From: Bolinopsis microptera | Taxonomy: Eukaryota; Ctenophora; Tentaculata; Lobata; Bolinopsidae | DNA length: 64,000 nucleotides | Reading direction: 5' to 3' | Assembly (NCBI RefSeq): GCF_026151205.1 | Contig: NC_087082.1 | Coordinates: 6,579,908-6,643,907 of the forward strand | Part shown: one piece after another, positions 10,201-19,313 of the stretch | Numbering within the stretch: position 1 is the stretch's first letter | How the letters are laid out: each line of letters begins with the position of its first letter | Notes under the pieces: generated by a model | Told to the model about the DNA's origin: nothing | The model's database searches: none | Seen by the model: the letters and a program-made list of their open reading frames with translations, nothing else | Translations under genes and position numbers: made by a program

Positions 10201-12350
10201 TCGAAGACTTTTTATCATCTTTCAAGGACTTCTTAATATCTTTTGAGGAGGTCTTATCATCTTTTAAAGACTTTTTGTTATCTTTCTTATTTTCTGCAAA
10301 AGAAGTTTTATTAGCTTTCCCTTGAGCATTTGCTCCTGTACTGTGTTTGTCTTTTATTTCATCCGAATTTTTATGCAATGTTTTTGATTCGTTTTTAGCG
10401 CTTTTAGAATTTTTCACTTCAAATGCCTTGCCTGAGGTTTTGTCCTTTTTATCATCAGTTTTTCTATCAGGGGATGTATTTTTGGATTTGCTCTTATCTT
10501 CCTGTACCTCACTCTGAGGTTTTTCATTTCCATCTGTTTTGGACTTGGCTATCTTTTCTTTAGCATCACCACTAATGTCTTTCCTTTCTATAACCACAGC
10601 TGAAGAGTTTGTATTAACATGTTGGATCACCACTTTCAGCTGCCTCCTCACACAAACAGCGTCATCTTTGCAGAAGAGCATGCTACGAGCCTTGTAAGTT
10701 ATACACGCACACTTCTTACATCCAACTCTAACAGAATGGTGGTGTGGTATGAGGATACCCTTGTACATGCAGCCCCCTCTGCTGCATGCCATGTCCATAC
10801 GACACTTCAAATGGGCAGTCCGAGCATCTCCCAGACACTTACACGACTGACACCTGCTCACCTGCAAGAGATAAAAACTCATCAGTTTGAGGTGATAGAT
10901 TGAAGTTAACAAAAAGTCGAGGCGGAGGCGAAGAGATCTTAGGTGACAACTTGGAAAATTATTTTGAATAATCAGTCAAGAAAAGCCAAACTTACAGCAG
11001 CCTCTGATCCGAATGGGATGAAACTTTCTTTGTAGGTACATCCCTGCTCCTGGAGCCCATACACCGGACCATGAGTCCTCTTCCACCGCCTCAGTCGCCC
11101 CATACATGTAACATCCCTGTGACACACCAGACTCCCGTACAGGCCTCCTCTGTCACAGTTACACGTAGTACAGGGCCCCCGTTTGAAGCTGCTCCCGTAG
11201 GCTATGTGTTCCTTACCGTACGAGCAACCAGACGGCTTGATGTATACTCTGTGAGGAGAATGTAACCGGTTAAAATAGCTCATTTAGAAATTGATTGGAG
11301 CAGGGGTAAACACTAAACAACCGGTGAAGCCCATTTATGTACCAGTGGCGCCAGCTGTCGCTTATTCAACGTTAGAAATTTGATTTAAACACTGACCTGC
11401 TATAGAGAGGATATGAAGTTTGTTGCGTCCTTACAGGATGTGCGTAGATCTGCTGGCCAGCAGGATCCCTTCTTGTAGTCTGATATTGAGTGATGGGGCG
11501 GAGAGTCTTAACACTAGGAGAAGGGGGAGGAGGAGGAGGGGTTGGGACTGTTCGTGCAGCTGGAGAGGTGAAATGGTACACTAGGATCCTAGTAGTTCCC
11601 AGGGATTCATACCTGTCGAACATATCGTGATTGCTTCATTGTTTAGTTATGAAAAACATTACCCTACATGCTGCAAAGCTTGATTTTCAATTCCAACAAA
11701 TCGTTCTATTGCTAACCTCTGAGAACAGTATGTGGAACAGTCAGGTAGCCCATCCCCTCTAAAAGCAGGTTCTCCCACGTAATACAACCTCCTGGGTTGG
11801 CCCTGATAAGGATAGTCTCATTTTTAATACTTTATTATTGGGGGCCAGCGTTGCTTACTGGACAATGTTTACTTCAAATATATATTATTATACCGTAGAT
11901 ACAAAATTGATGTAAAAAAGTAGCCCAAATTACTTAATAACTCCTAACTTTCAACACTATAACAAATAATCTAATAATATGATCCTGACGTAGAAATTTC
12001 GATACTTGATGATTATGTGATGATTATACAGTAATAGGACACAGCAGTTTTAAGTCTGATAAGTGCATTTTTGTTTGATAAGTAGTGCTAGTCACTTTCA
12101 AACCTTACGTTGAGTGTTTCCCTTCGTGTCCAAAAGCATTATACTATTATACAATACGTGATTTCTGTACTTTTATCAGAGACTGTCATAACTGAGTCTA
12201 TTCAGAAACATTACCTGGTAAGGGTAGTCACAGAAGTGGTAGTCAGACCGGAGGGGGAGGGGACGAGGAGGTCCACAGTTAGCATGAAGGAGGGGAAGGA
12301 GATAGAAGAGGAGGGAGAAGAGGAGTAACCATGGTGATGAGCTAGCGTCT
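1137..12350 (-). CDS. Multi-exon gene: secreted-type protein with about 16 VWC-like cysteine modules and a lysine-rich repeat core
   Basis: Minus-strand gene. Exons in order: 12350-12215 (5' boundary unsure), 11802-11717, 11612-11397, 11248-10996, 10861-6471, 6321-6175, 5726-5571, 2611-2475, 1609-1487, 1288-1137 (TGA). Each junction has GT-AG ends and the phases fit throughout, giving about 1900 residues. The protein repeats a module of about 40 residues, C-x-Y-x-G-x3-P-x-G, then C-x2-C-x-C, then L/F-x-C and a final C, resembling the first half of a von Willebrand factor C domain. Three modules precede and about thirteen follow a lysine-rich repeat block. The first exon carries a hydrophobic leucine-rich stretch ending HANCG, like a signal peptide, but no ATG is in frame there, so the start is probably in an exon I did not find. 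An extracellular matrix or scaffold role is inference; the family is not recognised. Confidence 0.75.
1487..1609 (-). CDS. Exon: complete cysteine module
   Basis: The acceptor is TTCCCCAG and the donor CAAT|GTGAGT, phase 1 to 1. It encodes GCSISYNMVVLN, CKSCTC and LRCSRLHPKQ; the last cysteine codon is completed by the first two bases of the next exon. A truncated copy of the exon start lies at 1718-1757. Confidence 0.75.
1621..1757. repeat. 11-bp minisatellite with a truncated exon copy
   Basis: About eight copies of GTGTTACTAGG are followed at 1718-1757 by a near copy of the first 40 bases of the exon at 1487-1609 (minus strand). The copy includes its acceptor CCCCAG, and there are a few substitutions. 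Confidence 0.85.
1944..2449. mobile_element. MITE-like element with TA target duplication
   Basis: The ends are inverted repeats (CCTTACAAGACATATTTAT at the left, its complement at the right) flanked by TA on both sides, as in Tc1/mariner-type elements. Inside, a block of about 40 bp (TTTCGCCATATTTTCGGACC and following bases) occurs twice in direct orientation. No transposase frame is present, so it is non-autonomous. It lies in an intron of the cysteine-module gene. Confidence 0.65.
2475..2611 (-). CDS. Exon: module end (CSLSEGSQHQYSLSC)
   Basis: The acceptor is CTCCTGCCCAG and the donor CACGCAG|GTTAGT. With the previous exon it restores the spacing C-x2-C-x-C, and it ends with C-x5-C followed by a proline-rich tail. 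About 50 bp of its 5' edge, together with the acceptor region, is copied twice more in the adjoining minisatellite. Confidence 0.7.
2625..2960. repeat. 11-bp minisatellite with exon-edge copies
   Basis: Runs of GTGTTACTAGG are interrupted at about 2697-2755 and 2817-2871 by copies of the 5' edge of the exon at 2475-2611. The first copy keeps the minus-strand acceptor CTGCCCAG. The second has CTGCCCGG and so has lost it. Confidence 0.85.
2996..5565. repeat. Dimeric satellite array, unit about 370 bp, about seven copies
   Basis: Starts of the unit recur near 3005, 3366, 3742, 4115, 4480, 4855 and 5230. Each unit has two related halves of roughly 185 bp. One begins AATTGGTTTGTGGGCAAAAA and the other AATTGGTTGTGGGTGAAAAT, and both contain TGAAAATGGGACAG. 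The array therefore evolved by amplifying a diverged dimer. It occupies most of an intron of the cysteine-module gene. No coding potential is seen. Confidence 0.9.
5571..5726 (-). CDS. Exon: end of one module and start of the next
   Basis: The acceptor is TGATCCAG and the donor TTGCAG|GTATTG, phase 2 to 2. It encodes CTCESSQSRDQLVC, completing the previous module, and then a new module start ending CRYC. The satellite array in the next intron begins within a few bases of this donor. Confidence 0.7.
5818..5945. repeat. About 44-bp tandem repeat with G-runs, three copies
   Basis: GTCACTCACATATTACGTAA followed by TCAGCCGAGGGGGGAGGGGG recurs three times. The poly-G runs differ in length, which suggests slippage. 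Confidence 0.8.
6175..6321 (-). CDS. Exon: first half of a cysteine module
   Basis: It starts after TCTAATTTTAG in phase 2 and ends at CAACAG|GTCAGAT in phase 2. It encodes GCFYEGVVVPSGYSIYIN, the C-x-Y-x-G-x3-P-x-G half of a module. The matching C-x-C half is in the next exon. Confidence 0.75.
6471..10861 (-). CDS. Giant exon: cysteine modules flanking a lysine-rich repeat region
   Basis: This exon starts after the acceptor CTCTTGCAG (10862 and up), in phase 0, in the middle of a module whose first half is in the exon above. The apparent ATG upstream of it is intronic. It ends at the donor TCTAA|GTAAGT, so the TAA seen there is not the stop. It encodes two modules, then about 560 residues of lysine/serine-rich low complexity, then nine further modules. 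Within the low-complexity part are a 14-residue repeat (KKSSKDDKKSSIDN type, about 9720-10110) and an 11-residue repeat (GNEKKPNPTEK type, seven copies, 9091-9327). The open frames on the other strand and in other frames here are shadows of these repeats. Confidence 0.85.
10996..11248 (-). CDS. Exon with the first complete cysteine module
   Basis: 84 codons between the acceptor CCTCACAG and the donor GCT|GTAAGT. It encodes one full module (CSYGKEHIAYG through CHRDVTC) and the first half of the next (CTYKESFIPFG). The second half begins the giant exon, so this intron splits the module just before C-x2-C-x-C. Confidence 0.8.
11397..11612 (-). CDS. Proline-rich linker exon of the cysteine-module gene
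   Basis: Phase-2 exon between the acceptor TTCGACAG and the donor AGCAG|GTCAGTG. It encodes a cysteine-free linker with a run of prolines (TPPPPPPSPS) and many Thr, Arg and Gln residues. The ATG just above it lies upstream of the acceptor and is unlikely to be the start. Confidence 0.65.
11717..11802 (-). CDS. Short exon of the cysteine-module gene
   Basis: 28 codons plus two bases between TTATCAG and AG|GTTAGC. It links the putative signal-peptide exon (phase 0) to the proline-rich exon (phase 2). It encodes GQPRRLYYVGEPAFRGDG and then two cysteines. Support comes from intron phase and frame only. Confidence 0.5.
12215..12350 (-). CDS. Putative signal-peptide exon of the cysteine-module gene
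   Basis: The frame that fits the downstream exon encodes a very hydrophobic run (WLLLFSLLFYLLPLLHA) followed by NCGPPRP, as at a signal-peptide cleavage site, and ends at CAG|GTAATG in phase 0. There is no ATG in this frame before an upstream stop. The exon probably starts after an acceptor near 12351 and the initiator lies further upstream. The boundary is uncertain. Confidence 0.45.
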
Positions 12351-13289
12351 CTGGTTGATGAATGTTGCGATGGTTTTGGAGGACCATTTCAATTACAATT
12401 ATAAGGAGAATGTTGCTATCGATTACTGTTTTATGAACGTTGAAAATTCAATGATACAAGTCAGTTTGATAGACCGCGGCAAGTCATATCAAGAATTATG
12501 CACGAATTTTCAAGAAAATATAAAATTGTGTTTATAAACGTCTCTAAAATAAATGGGATTTGAGAGACACTCACCTCATTCGGGTGATTAGGGTATCATC
12601 AGATTATTAAACTACATGACAATCACAAGCACCGCACAATGTACATAGTAACAAATGAGGCCTTCTGTTTTATACAACTTGAACATGTATTTATATACAC
12701 TATAATATGCAAAGCACTGATTACACAATCTCGATCTTTGCAATCCAGATGATTATATTTTTCGTTTACATTTTTCTTGATCATTCTTAATCTCATGATT
12801 AATTTGAAAAAGATACTTTTTTTGTACATACGGAAATCTAGGATGTACTTGATGAGATCTTTGTTATAAAGAACAATACATTATATCAGAGCAGGAAATA
12901 TAAAAGAGACAGACAGCACTCCTTTACTGTCAGCACGGGTTGTACTGACAGTCTCCACTCTCCAATATTTCAATTAGCTTTATGGTTTGGGACGTACAAA
13001 TCAGGATTATTAGATGTCAGTGTGAGACTGAGATTTATTTAGCACCAACAGTCTCATCAACCTACCTAATTCATGTTCTCACATTATTCATATTTCATAC
13101 AGGGCCAGGGGTTTGGTCAGAAATTCTCCAGACTTACAGACTGAATTTTTCTTCTACTTGAACTTCACGTGATATCTGGGAAAGCAATACAGGTTTAGGT
13201 AAACATGCTGCTACCTCCCTCCCGCCTGATGAGGAAAACCTCCGCAGTCTGCAAGTAGGGCCTGTTACCATGGTAACTAGTAGCAGTGG

Positions 13290-13500
13290 TTAGACTTAGG
13301 GCCTGTCGTGATATCATGGATCGCGTAGGTTCCACCAGGATCTGGTAGCCCTCATAATTCTGCGGCCTTTATGTATCGTCATCTCGCACAACTCCTTAAG
13401 AATCTTAAGAGTTTGTCATGTGAAAATGTGCAGCCTTCCAGACATTGATGGGATCAACGAGGTGTCACCTCAAGATCGGGTAACAGGGAGCTGACCGGCT
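13290..13500. repeat. Dispersed repeat copy (inverted relative to 36810-37020)
   Basis: The two segments match in inverted orientation over about 210 bp with scattered differences. Shared landmarks include GGGCCTGTCGTGATATCATG and TGTATCGTCATCTCGCACAA. Neither contains a convincing coding frame. Confidence 0.7.
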
Positions 13501-14037
13501 GACGGACAACTAAGAACCTGTCAATTTACAAAGATCTCCGAAAGTCACAAATTTGCTCCAACTAAATGTTTGTAATTGTAACCCAAAAACCCAAAAGATT
13601 TAATCCAATCTGACGATTTTTTTTTCTAAGGGATTGGTTATTTCAGGTTTCTTTTGGTTTTCTTTGGTTGTTTTTTGTCTTCAGTTCTACAATAAGCATT
13701 AATTCAATCTTTAGCTGTAATTCAAAAATGACCACATTAATTCAAAACCAACTTCAGAAGATTATGAATTATTGTACAATTTAGCAACTTATTTTAGATA
13801 TTCTAGATATCAACTACTCTAGTAATACTAATATCATAGAAAATGTTCACTGGAACGTTCAAGTTCTACTACTTGTGTGCTCCTTCACAAATACTACTTA
13901 TAAGTGAGTGATGTCGGACCACTCTCCACGTGGCTTCCACAAGCTCCGCCTAATTTTTTCATCGACATAAAGTGAGACAGTACAAATAGAGCACAAATCT
14001 TCGTAAAATAATTAATAAATGAATACAAGAATAGAGT

Positions 14038-14087
14038 TAAAGGAGTGTAGATATATATATATATATATCTATATCTACACTCCTTTG
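14038..14087. repeat. Short palindrome around an AT dinucleotide run
   Basis: AAAGGAGTGTAGATAT and its exact complement surround an (AT)n core, forming a potential cruciform of about 50 bp. Confidence 0.75.
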
Positions 14088-14570
14088 AGGGCAGCAACTG
14101 GATGGAAAAAAGGCGGACAAAGATTAAAAAAGGTTATTTTTCTATTTTTTTAAACAACAACAATTATATGCGCTTTTTAAAACAAGATCTTTCATTGTCC
14201 GCTAAAAAAAACATCCAAATCACTGCTTTGTTTTAAGAACCCGTCGTAAAATTAAACATTCTGGTGCAATTCAAATTTCGAATGTTAATATTAAGCATTC
14301 TTTCCTTTTCATAACATATTAAGGCAATTTTCAGATTTAAAAACCAAATTCTTGTAGCTGCTTTTCTTACTTATGTGAAACGGTAGGTATCTCATACCCC
14401 TTGATTTGCAAAACCAACCTCGAACACATGGTTTTGTTGAAAATAATGTAGCAGCCTCCTTTTCGGCTCCAAATAAATTGAAATGTAAATTAGAAATTTA
14501 AGTGCACTCGAAGTTCTTATTTTACGATGTAGTTCACACGAAGAGATAAGATCATTCGGAATCATGCAAG

Positions 14571-14712
14571 GTAACCATGGTAACAAGGTAACCATGGTAA
14601 CAAGGTAATCATGGTAACAATGTAACCATGATAACAATGTAACCATGGTAACCAGGTTACCATGGTAACAGAGTAACCATGGTAACAAGGTAACCATGTG
14701 GTAACAAGGTCC
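14571..14712. repeat. Minisatellite of GGTAACCATGGTAACAA type
   Basis: About nine imperfect copies of a 16-17-bp unit centred on the palindrome GTTACCATGGTAAC. Confidence 0.85.
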
Positions 14713-14808
14713 TTCCAAGATCAGTTCAAGGTTTAATTCTAATGTCCATGACCCCTCATCCTATTCCCAGATGTAGTTGAAGAGGGGGTATGCAGCTGAA
14801 GAGGGGGT

Positions 14809-15057
14809 TTAGTTGCAAGTGTAGCTACACAATCTCAGGACGCCTTCAATTTTATAACATGGTTTGTTATTCTTTCGCTTTGACCCACCAGGGCTGGATT
14901 CACAGCCCAGAGACGACCGGAAACCTTTCTGTAGGCACTTCTTGTTGTACTGCTTGATTTTCTTGTTGAGCTTCTTCTTCTTCAATGGACACTCGTACGA
15001 AGTAACGATTAACACTAAAAGTGTTAGCAAAACTACAGATGCGCAGAAATGTTTCAT
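14809..15057 (-). CDS. Small secreted cationic cysteine-rich peptide (82 aa)
   Basis: A complete single-exon frame runs from ATG to TAA. Residues 1-21 form a signal peptide (MKHFCASVVLLTLLVLIVTS, then Y). The mature part is about 60 residues, very rich in lysine, with six cysteines spaced roughly C-x16-C-x10-C-x14-C-x9-C-x3-C, enough for three disulfides. Such small, basic, disulfide-rich secreted peptides are often antimicrobial, signalling or venom-type, but the spacing matches no family I can name and no function is claimed. No neighbouring paralogue is seen. The antisense open frames over it are shadows. Confidence 0.7.
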   Translation of the reverse strand: MKHFCASVVLLTLLVLIVTSYECPLKKKKLNKKIKQYNKKCLQKGFRSSLGCESSPGGSKRKNNKPCYKIEGVLRLCSYTCN

Positions 15058-15289
15058 TGCTAAAGAGGATTAAGTTGATAGGAGTAAACAAATTTGAATC
15101 GCCAAGTCGAAGTAATTGATAGCTAAGTAAACTGTGAGATGAGTTCTTTCAGCCGTTTTTGGATCGGTACGTAACAGCTGCATAACAATAGTCCTCGCTC
15201 TTTTATTTGCCCTGAATTTCTCCATCATTAACATTCAAATCTCAACTACATTGTTTAATTATCAAAAAGTTTCATTATCGTCGGTCTTG

Positions 15290-15465
15290 CACCGAGTAAT
15301 AAAGTGGCGACCTAACCAATTGTTTAATCTTCCAGCTCTTAAACTTTCAAAGTTTAGACTGTCCCTCATTACATCGGAACCAATATAATGGATATATTTC
15401 TTTGGTGCACAATAGTGGTGGTATGTCAACAAACTCCTCCCCAGTAGCCCTATAGTACTCCGTGC
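15290..15465. repeat. Direct repeat A, copy 1
   Basis: About 175 bp beginning ACCGAGTAATAAAGTGGCGA and running through ATATAATGGATATATTTCTT to the start of the 28-bp array. A nearly identical copy lies at about 20808-20990. The first 16 bases also match, as ACCGAGTAATAAAGTG, the laminin-G-like exon interrupted at 21590. Confidence 0.8.
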
Positions 15466-16071
15466 ATATTAGTAGCCCTATAGTACTCCGTGCATATTAG
15501 TAGCACTATAGTACTCCGTGCATATTAGTAGCACTATAGTACTCCGTCCATATTAGTAGCCCTATAGTACTCCGTGCATATTAGTAGCCCTATAGTACTC
15601 CGTGAATATTAGTAGCCCTATAGTACTGAAGTACTCCGTGCATATTAGTAGCCCTATAGTACTCCGTGCATATTAGTAGCCCTATAGTACTCCGTGCATA
15701 TTAGTAGCCCTATAGTACTCCGTGCATATTAGTAGCCCTATAGTACTCCGTGCATATTAGTAGCCCTATAGTACTCCGTGCATATTAGTAGCCCTATAGT
15801 ACTCCGTGCATATTAGTAGCCCTATAGTACTCCGTGCATATTAGTAGCCCTATAGTACTCCGTCCATATTAGTAGCCCTATAGTACTCCGTGCATATTAG
15901 TAGCCCTATAGTACTCCGTGAATATTAGTAGCCCTATAGTACTGAAGTACTCCGTGCATATTAGTAGCCCTATAGTACTCCGTGCATATTAGTAGCCCTA
16001 TAGTACTCCGTGCATATAAGTAGCCGTATAGTACTCCGTGCATATTAGTAGCCCTATAGTACAGGTATTGG
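15443..16071. repeat. 28-bp minisatellite, left block
   Basis: About 22 copies of a 28-bp unit (TAGTAGCCCTATAGTACTCC then GTGCATAT). Some units carry an extra GAAGTAC insertion. The array is interrupted at 16072 by a non-LTR retrotransposon and resumes at 18997. Confidence 0.95.
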
Positions 16072-18996
16072 TTTTCTTGTAAATTCAGTCTATACCAACT
16101 ACATCAAGTGTTACAACAGTATCAGTGACAGGGTTGCTTATCTAGATCTTGAGATACCAAGTAAATCAGGTAAACCAAGACTTTGCCGTGTTATCAATGC
16201 CTATGGACACACTCAAGTAAATTGTGATAAGTATCCGCAGAGACGTGATTATTTCTACAAGTTTCTTGGCAAAGCTGTTGATATTCCATCAAGTTGGGAC
16301 TTATATATTCTTGGAGATTTCAACTCTCGACTCGGTAAATTGTCTCATTCAGATATTGTTTTCGGGTATAATGACTTTATGGGTATGTATGGGTCTGGAA
16401 AGAGGAATTCAAATGGAGAGCATCTTCTTAATTTTCTTGTTGATAAAAAACTTTTTGCTTGCAACACTAGCTTCCAGCACCCTGTCCGTCATATAACAAC
16501 AAGAATTGGTTTTATGAAAGACTACTCAGCTCCTAAAAACTCACATCGCACTTTGCCCTACTACTCTCAAATTGACTATGTCCTATGTAGCAGTCGATTG
16601 AAGAAACTTTTAGTGAATTCTCGAAGTTATGGGGGTACTCTTGTTAAATCTGATCACAAAATTGTTATTACACGTTTCAACTTCAGTGACGCTCACCTTG
16701 TCTTCCCCAAACAGAAACCTAAAATGCATTTTGATATCACAACCCTTGTCAGTAATCCTGCTGCTAAAATGCATTACAACAACACATTGAATGATATTCT
16801 AACAGACAGCCCTGTTAATCCTAACCCTGAGGAAGAAATGAATAGTTTGTTTCACAATGTACATAAAGCTGCTGAGGTTAGTATTGGATACCTTCCTAGG
16901 AAACGCCCTAAAAACTTTTGTAATGACCTTGAAATTCGAGAGATGTCTGATGAAAAGAAAGTTCTACAAGCTCTACTCAATCAGAACAACACCTCTGAAG
17001 ATAGATCAGTTATACGTACCAAAATCAATCGTATTCAAAATGACACTCGTAAGAGAATCAAGCTCCTTCAAGAAGAGCATGCAGACACTCTTGCTGAAGA
17101 GATAAACGAAACTGATAGTTCTAGAGCATACTTTGCAGCCACTCGCCAACTAGCAGGTATCAAACGTGCTCCAACCATAAGTGTGCATGATGAAAACTCT
17201 AACTTCATAGGTACAGACACTGGAAAAGCTGCTACACTAAAGAACCACTTTGAAGAGAAGTTCACTGCAAAACATACAGTTGAGCCTATTGACACTTTCT
17301 TTGATCAACCTAGTCCTCTCGCTGACCCTATTACTGCTATTGAAGTTGAGATAGCTGCTAAAGCTTTGAAGAATGGTAGAGCCACTGGGCCTGATGATAT
17401 CCCAAGTGAATTGATTAAGTATGCAAACAGAAGTGTATTTCAGAAATATGCAGACTGTATAAATACCGCATTTGAAACAAACACCACCATAACATCTATT
17501 GGAAAAGGCAACATTACTCCACTCCAAAAGCCTAAGAAACCACTTGGTCCAGCAGCAAACATCAGACCTCTCACCCTCTCAAACTGCTCCAGAAAATTAC
17601 TGTCAATGATTACCCTAAAACGTATCCAAGGCAAGCTAGATCAGTACACCGGTCCTACACAAAGTGCTTACAAGAGAGGTAGAAGTTGTGGCGATATAAT
17701 TTGGTCTCAACGTATGCTAACCTCAGTGGTACTTAGAAAGCATTGGAGCTACCACAGAATGAGTATAGACATGTCAAGTGCCTTTGACACCATCAGCAGA
17801 GAAACAGTACTCAATGTTCTTGAAGATGCTGGCTGTACTAGTGATGAAATTAGGATGGTACGGCTCCTACTATCAAACACAGTGTTGAAAGTAAAAGTCA
17901 ATAATACTGTATCAATTGAGTTCCAAAGCACAACTGGAGCATTTCAAGGAGATGCACTATCAGGTAATCTATTTACTGTTGTTGAAGCCGCTGCACTTAT
18001 TCACCTCAGATCTGTACTCTCCCAAGTATCATCAACACCTTACCCAGTGAATCATCCAATCCCTAATCCTCCTATCTCAGAAGAATTCATGCCACTCGAA
18101 ACAGGATACTCTGATGATATTGACTTTAATAACACTGAACTTGCTCCACTCAAAGAAATGCTTCCTATCGCTAAAGATATATTCCAGCAGTGGGACCTTC
18201 ATATCAATTCTTCCAAGACTGAATTTGTCCATTTTTATTTAGCAGATCCTAAACCCACTGTTAAACGCAAGGTGATTGTTGGAAAAGTGTATAGAGGTGA
18301 TGAAGAGTGGCGCTCTAACAAAACTTTAGGATCGTTGATGTGCACTGTTAAGGATATCAAGAATCGAATATTCCTTGGTAATGTTGCCTTTAGTAAATTT
18401 CAGAAAGTTTGGATGAAGAGCAAGATTTCAGTCCATAGGAAGATCAAAATCTACGAGGCACAAGTAGTCTCTATTCTACTCTACAACTGCAACTCCTGGG
18501 CTGCACCACTAGCTTCGTTGAATGAACTTGATATTGCTCATCGCAAACACCTCCGAAGAATCCTCAACATCAGATGGCCTACTGGGGTTATTTCTAATGA
18601 GGCACTCTATGCTCGTTGTTATGTCACTCCCTTGTCTGTGAGAGTCTCTAAGTTTCGATGGAGAATGTTAGGACATATCTTAAGAGGACAGGAAGACTCA
18701 CCAGCATACACCTCTATGTTATTTGCTATAAATTCTGATATTTTTATGGAAGGGAGACGGGGTAGACCATGTTTAAACTTATTAGATGTTATTAGAAAAG
18801 ACTTGACTAGTAGAAATCTTGATATTAGACTTAAGAATTTGACTGATTTCGAAGACCTTAGATTTTTAGCTTTAGATAGGGAGGAGTGGAAGAAGTTAGA
18901 AGATGGTTGATGTTTTTGTTTTCTTTTTTATGCGTTTTGATATCTATAAGGTGCCTAGGATGCTCTTTTAAAGAGATATTTCGTACTTTGAAAGAT
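16072..18996 (+). mobile_element. 5'-truncated non-LTR retrotransposon (endonuclease-reverse transcriptase)
   Basis: One uninterrupted frame from about 16073 to the TGA at 18908-18910. It opens inside an apurinic-type endonuclease domain (ILGDFNSRLG near 16300, SDHKIVITRF near 16650) with no N-terminus, so the copy is 5' truncated. A reverse transcriptase follows, with RATGPDDIPSELIK, FQGDALSGN and the catalytic GYSDDIDF (Y-x-D-D). The C-terminal region has HRKHLRRILNIRWP and GRRGRP, as in RTE/CR1-like LINEs. The flanks are the 28-bp satellite, and TATAGTAC stands at both edges, consistent with an 8-bp target duplication. No poly-A tail is seen. Confidence 0.85.
16340..18910 (+). CDS. Reverse transcriptase ORF of the LINE (partial endonuclease + RT)
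   Basis: 856 residues if counted from the TTG at 16340, but the same frame is open from about 16073, so this is not a true start. It carries the endonuclease C-terminal half, the RT fingers and palm with Y-S-D-D, the thumb, and a basic C-terminal region. It has no internal stop, so the insertion is probably recent. Expression from this 5'-truncated copy is doubtful. Confidence 0.85.
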   Translation: MSHSDIVFGYNDFMGMYGSGKRNSNGEHLLNFLVDKKLFACNTSFQHPVRHITTRIGFMKDYSAPKNSHRTLPYYSQIDYVLCSSRLKKLLVNSRSYGGTLVKSDHKIVITRFNFSDAHLVFPKQKPKMHFDITTLVSNPAAKMHYNNTLNDILTDSPVNPNPEEEMNSLFHNVHKAAEVSIGYLPRKRPKNFCNDLEIREMSDEKKVLQALLNQNNTSEDRSVIRTKINRIQNDTRKRIKLLQEEHADTLAEEINETDSSRAYFAATRQLAGIKRAPTISVHDENSNFIGTDTGKAATLKNHFEEKFTAKHTVEPIDTFFDQPSPLADPITAIEVEIAAKALKNGRATGPDDIPSELIKYANRSVFQKYADCINTAFETNTTITSIGKGNITPLQKPKKPLGPAANIRPLTLSNCSRKLLSMITLKRIQGKLDQYTGPTQSAYKRGRSCGDIIWSQRMLTSVVLRKHWSYHRMSIDMSSAFDTISRETVLNVLEDAGCTSDEIRMVRLLLSNTVLKVKVNNTVSIEFQSTTGAFQGDALSGNLFTVVEAAALIHLRSVLSQVSSTPYPVNHPIPNPPISEEFMPLETGYSDDIDFNNTELAPLKEMLPIAKDIFQQWDLHINSSKTEFVHFYLADPKPTVKRKVIVGKVYRGDEEWRSNKTLGSLMCTVKDIKNRIFLGNVAFSKFQKVWMKSKISVHRKIKIYEAQVVSILLYNCNSWAAPLASLNELDIAHRKHLRRILNIRWPTGVISNEALYARCYVTPLSVRVSKFRWRMLGHILRGQEDSPAYTSMLFAINSDIFMEGRRGRPCLNLLDVIRKDLTSRNLDIRLKNLTDFEDLRFLALDREEWKKLEDG

Positions 18997-19064
18997 TTAC
19001 TACTATAGTACTCCGTGCATATTAGTAGCCCTATAGTACTCCGTGCATATTAGTAGCCCTATAG
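18997..19064. repeat. 28-bp minisatellite, middle block
   Basis: Between two and three units of the same 28-bp repeat separate the two LINE insertions. Confidence 0.9.
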
Positions 19065-19313
19065 TACTGACTTACTTGACTTAAGGCGGGTAGTATTCCC
19101 GAGATCCATTGACAACAGTTCTCCACGGCTTTCTGTCCTCCATCAGTCTAGCTATCTCATCTACTGATTTCAGCCCAGTATCTGCTTTTAGGTTATCTAG
19201 TAGTGTTAAGTAAGGTCGCCCCCTGTTAGTATGCCCATGACTTGGCTTCCAGAGGATCAGTTTGTTCAGTGTCAGCTCCGGATGTCGGTGAGCATGACCT
19301 GCAAGTCTGAGCC
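19065..19313 (-). mobile_element. 3' fragment of a second non-LTR retrotransposon, opposite orientation
   Basis: On the minus strand a frame of about 77 codons ends at TAA (19081-19083) and encodes RLAGHAHRHPELTLNKLILW, RGRPYLTLLDNLKADTGL and DRKPWRTVV. This is the tail typical of RTE/CR1-like reverse transcriptases. Only the last 250 bp of the element are present. CTATAGTAC occurs at both edges, so it entered the 28-bp repeat at the same position as the larger element, but reversed. Confidence 0.75.

Larger units (their letters stand above)
12351..14570. other. Noncoding stretch upstream of the cysteine-module gene
   Basis: No gene was recognised. It contains a diverged segment (about 13290-13500) that recurs inverted at 36810-37020, and a perfect hairpin at 14038-14087. 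It may include the missing first exon and promoter of the gene below 12350. Confidence 0.4.

Noticed and set aside
8240-10236. Several open frames on the plus strand and in other minus frames opposite the lysine-rich exon
   Set aside because: Shadows of the Lys/Ser coding repeats, with hydrophobic or IIRSP/YHLSRTS-type repeats and no codon logic of their own.
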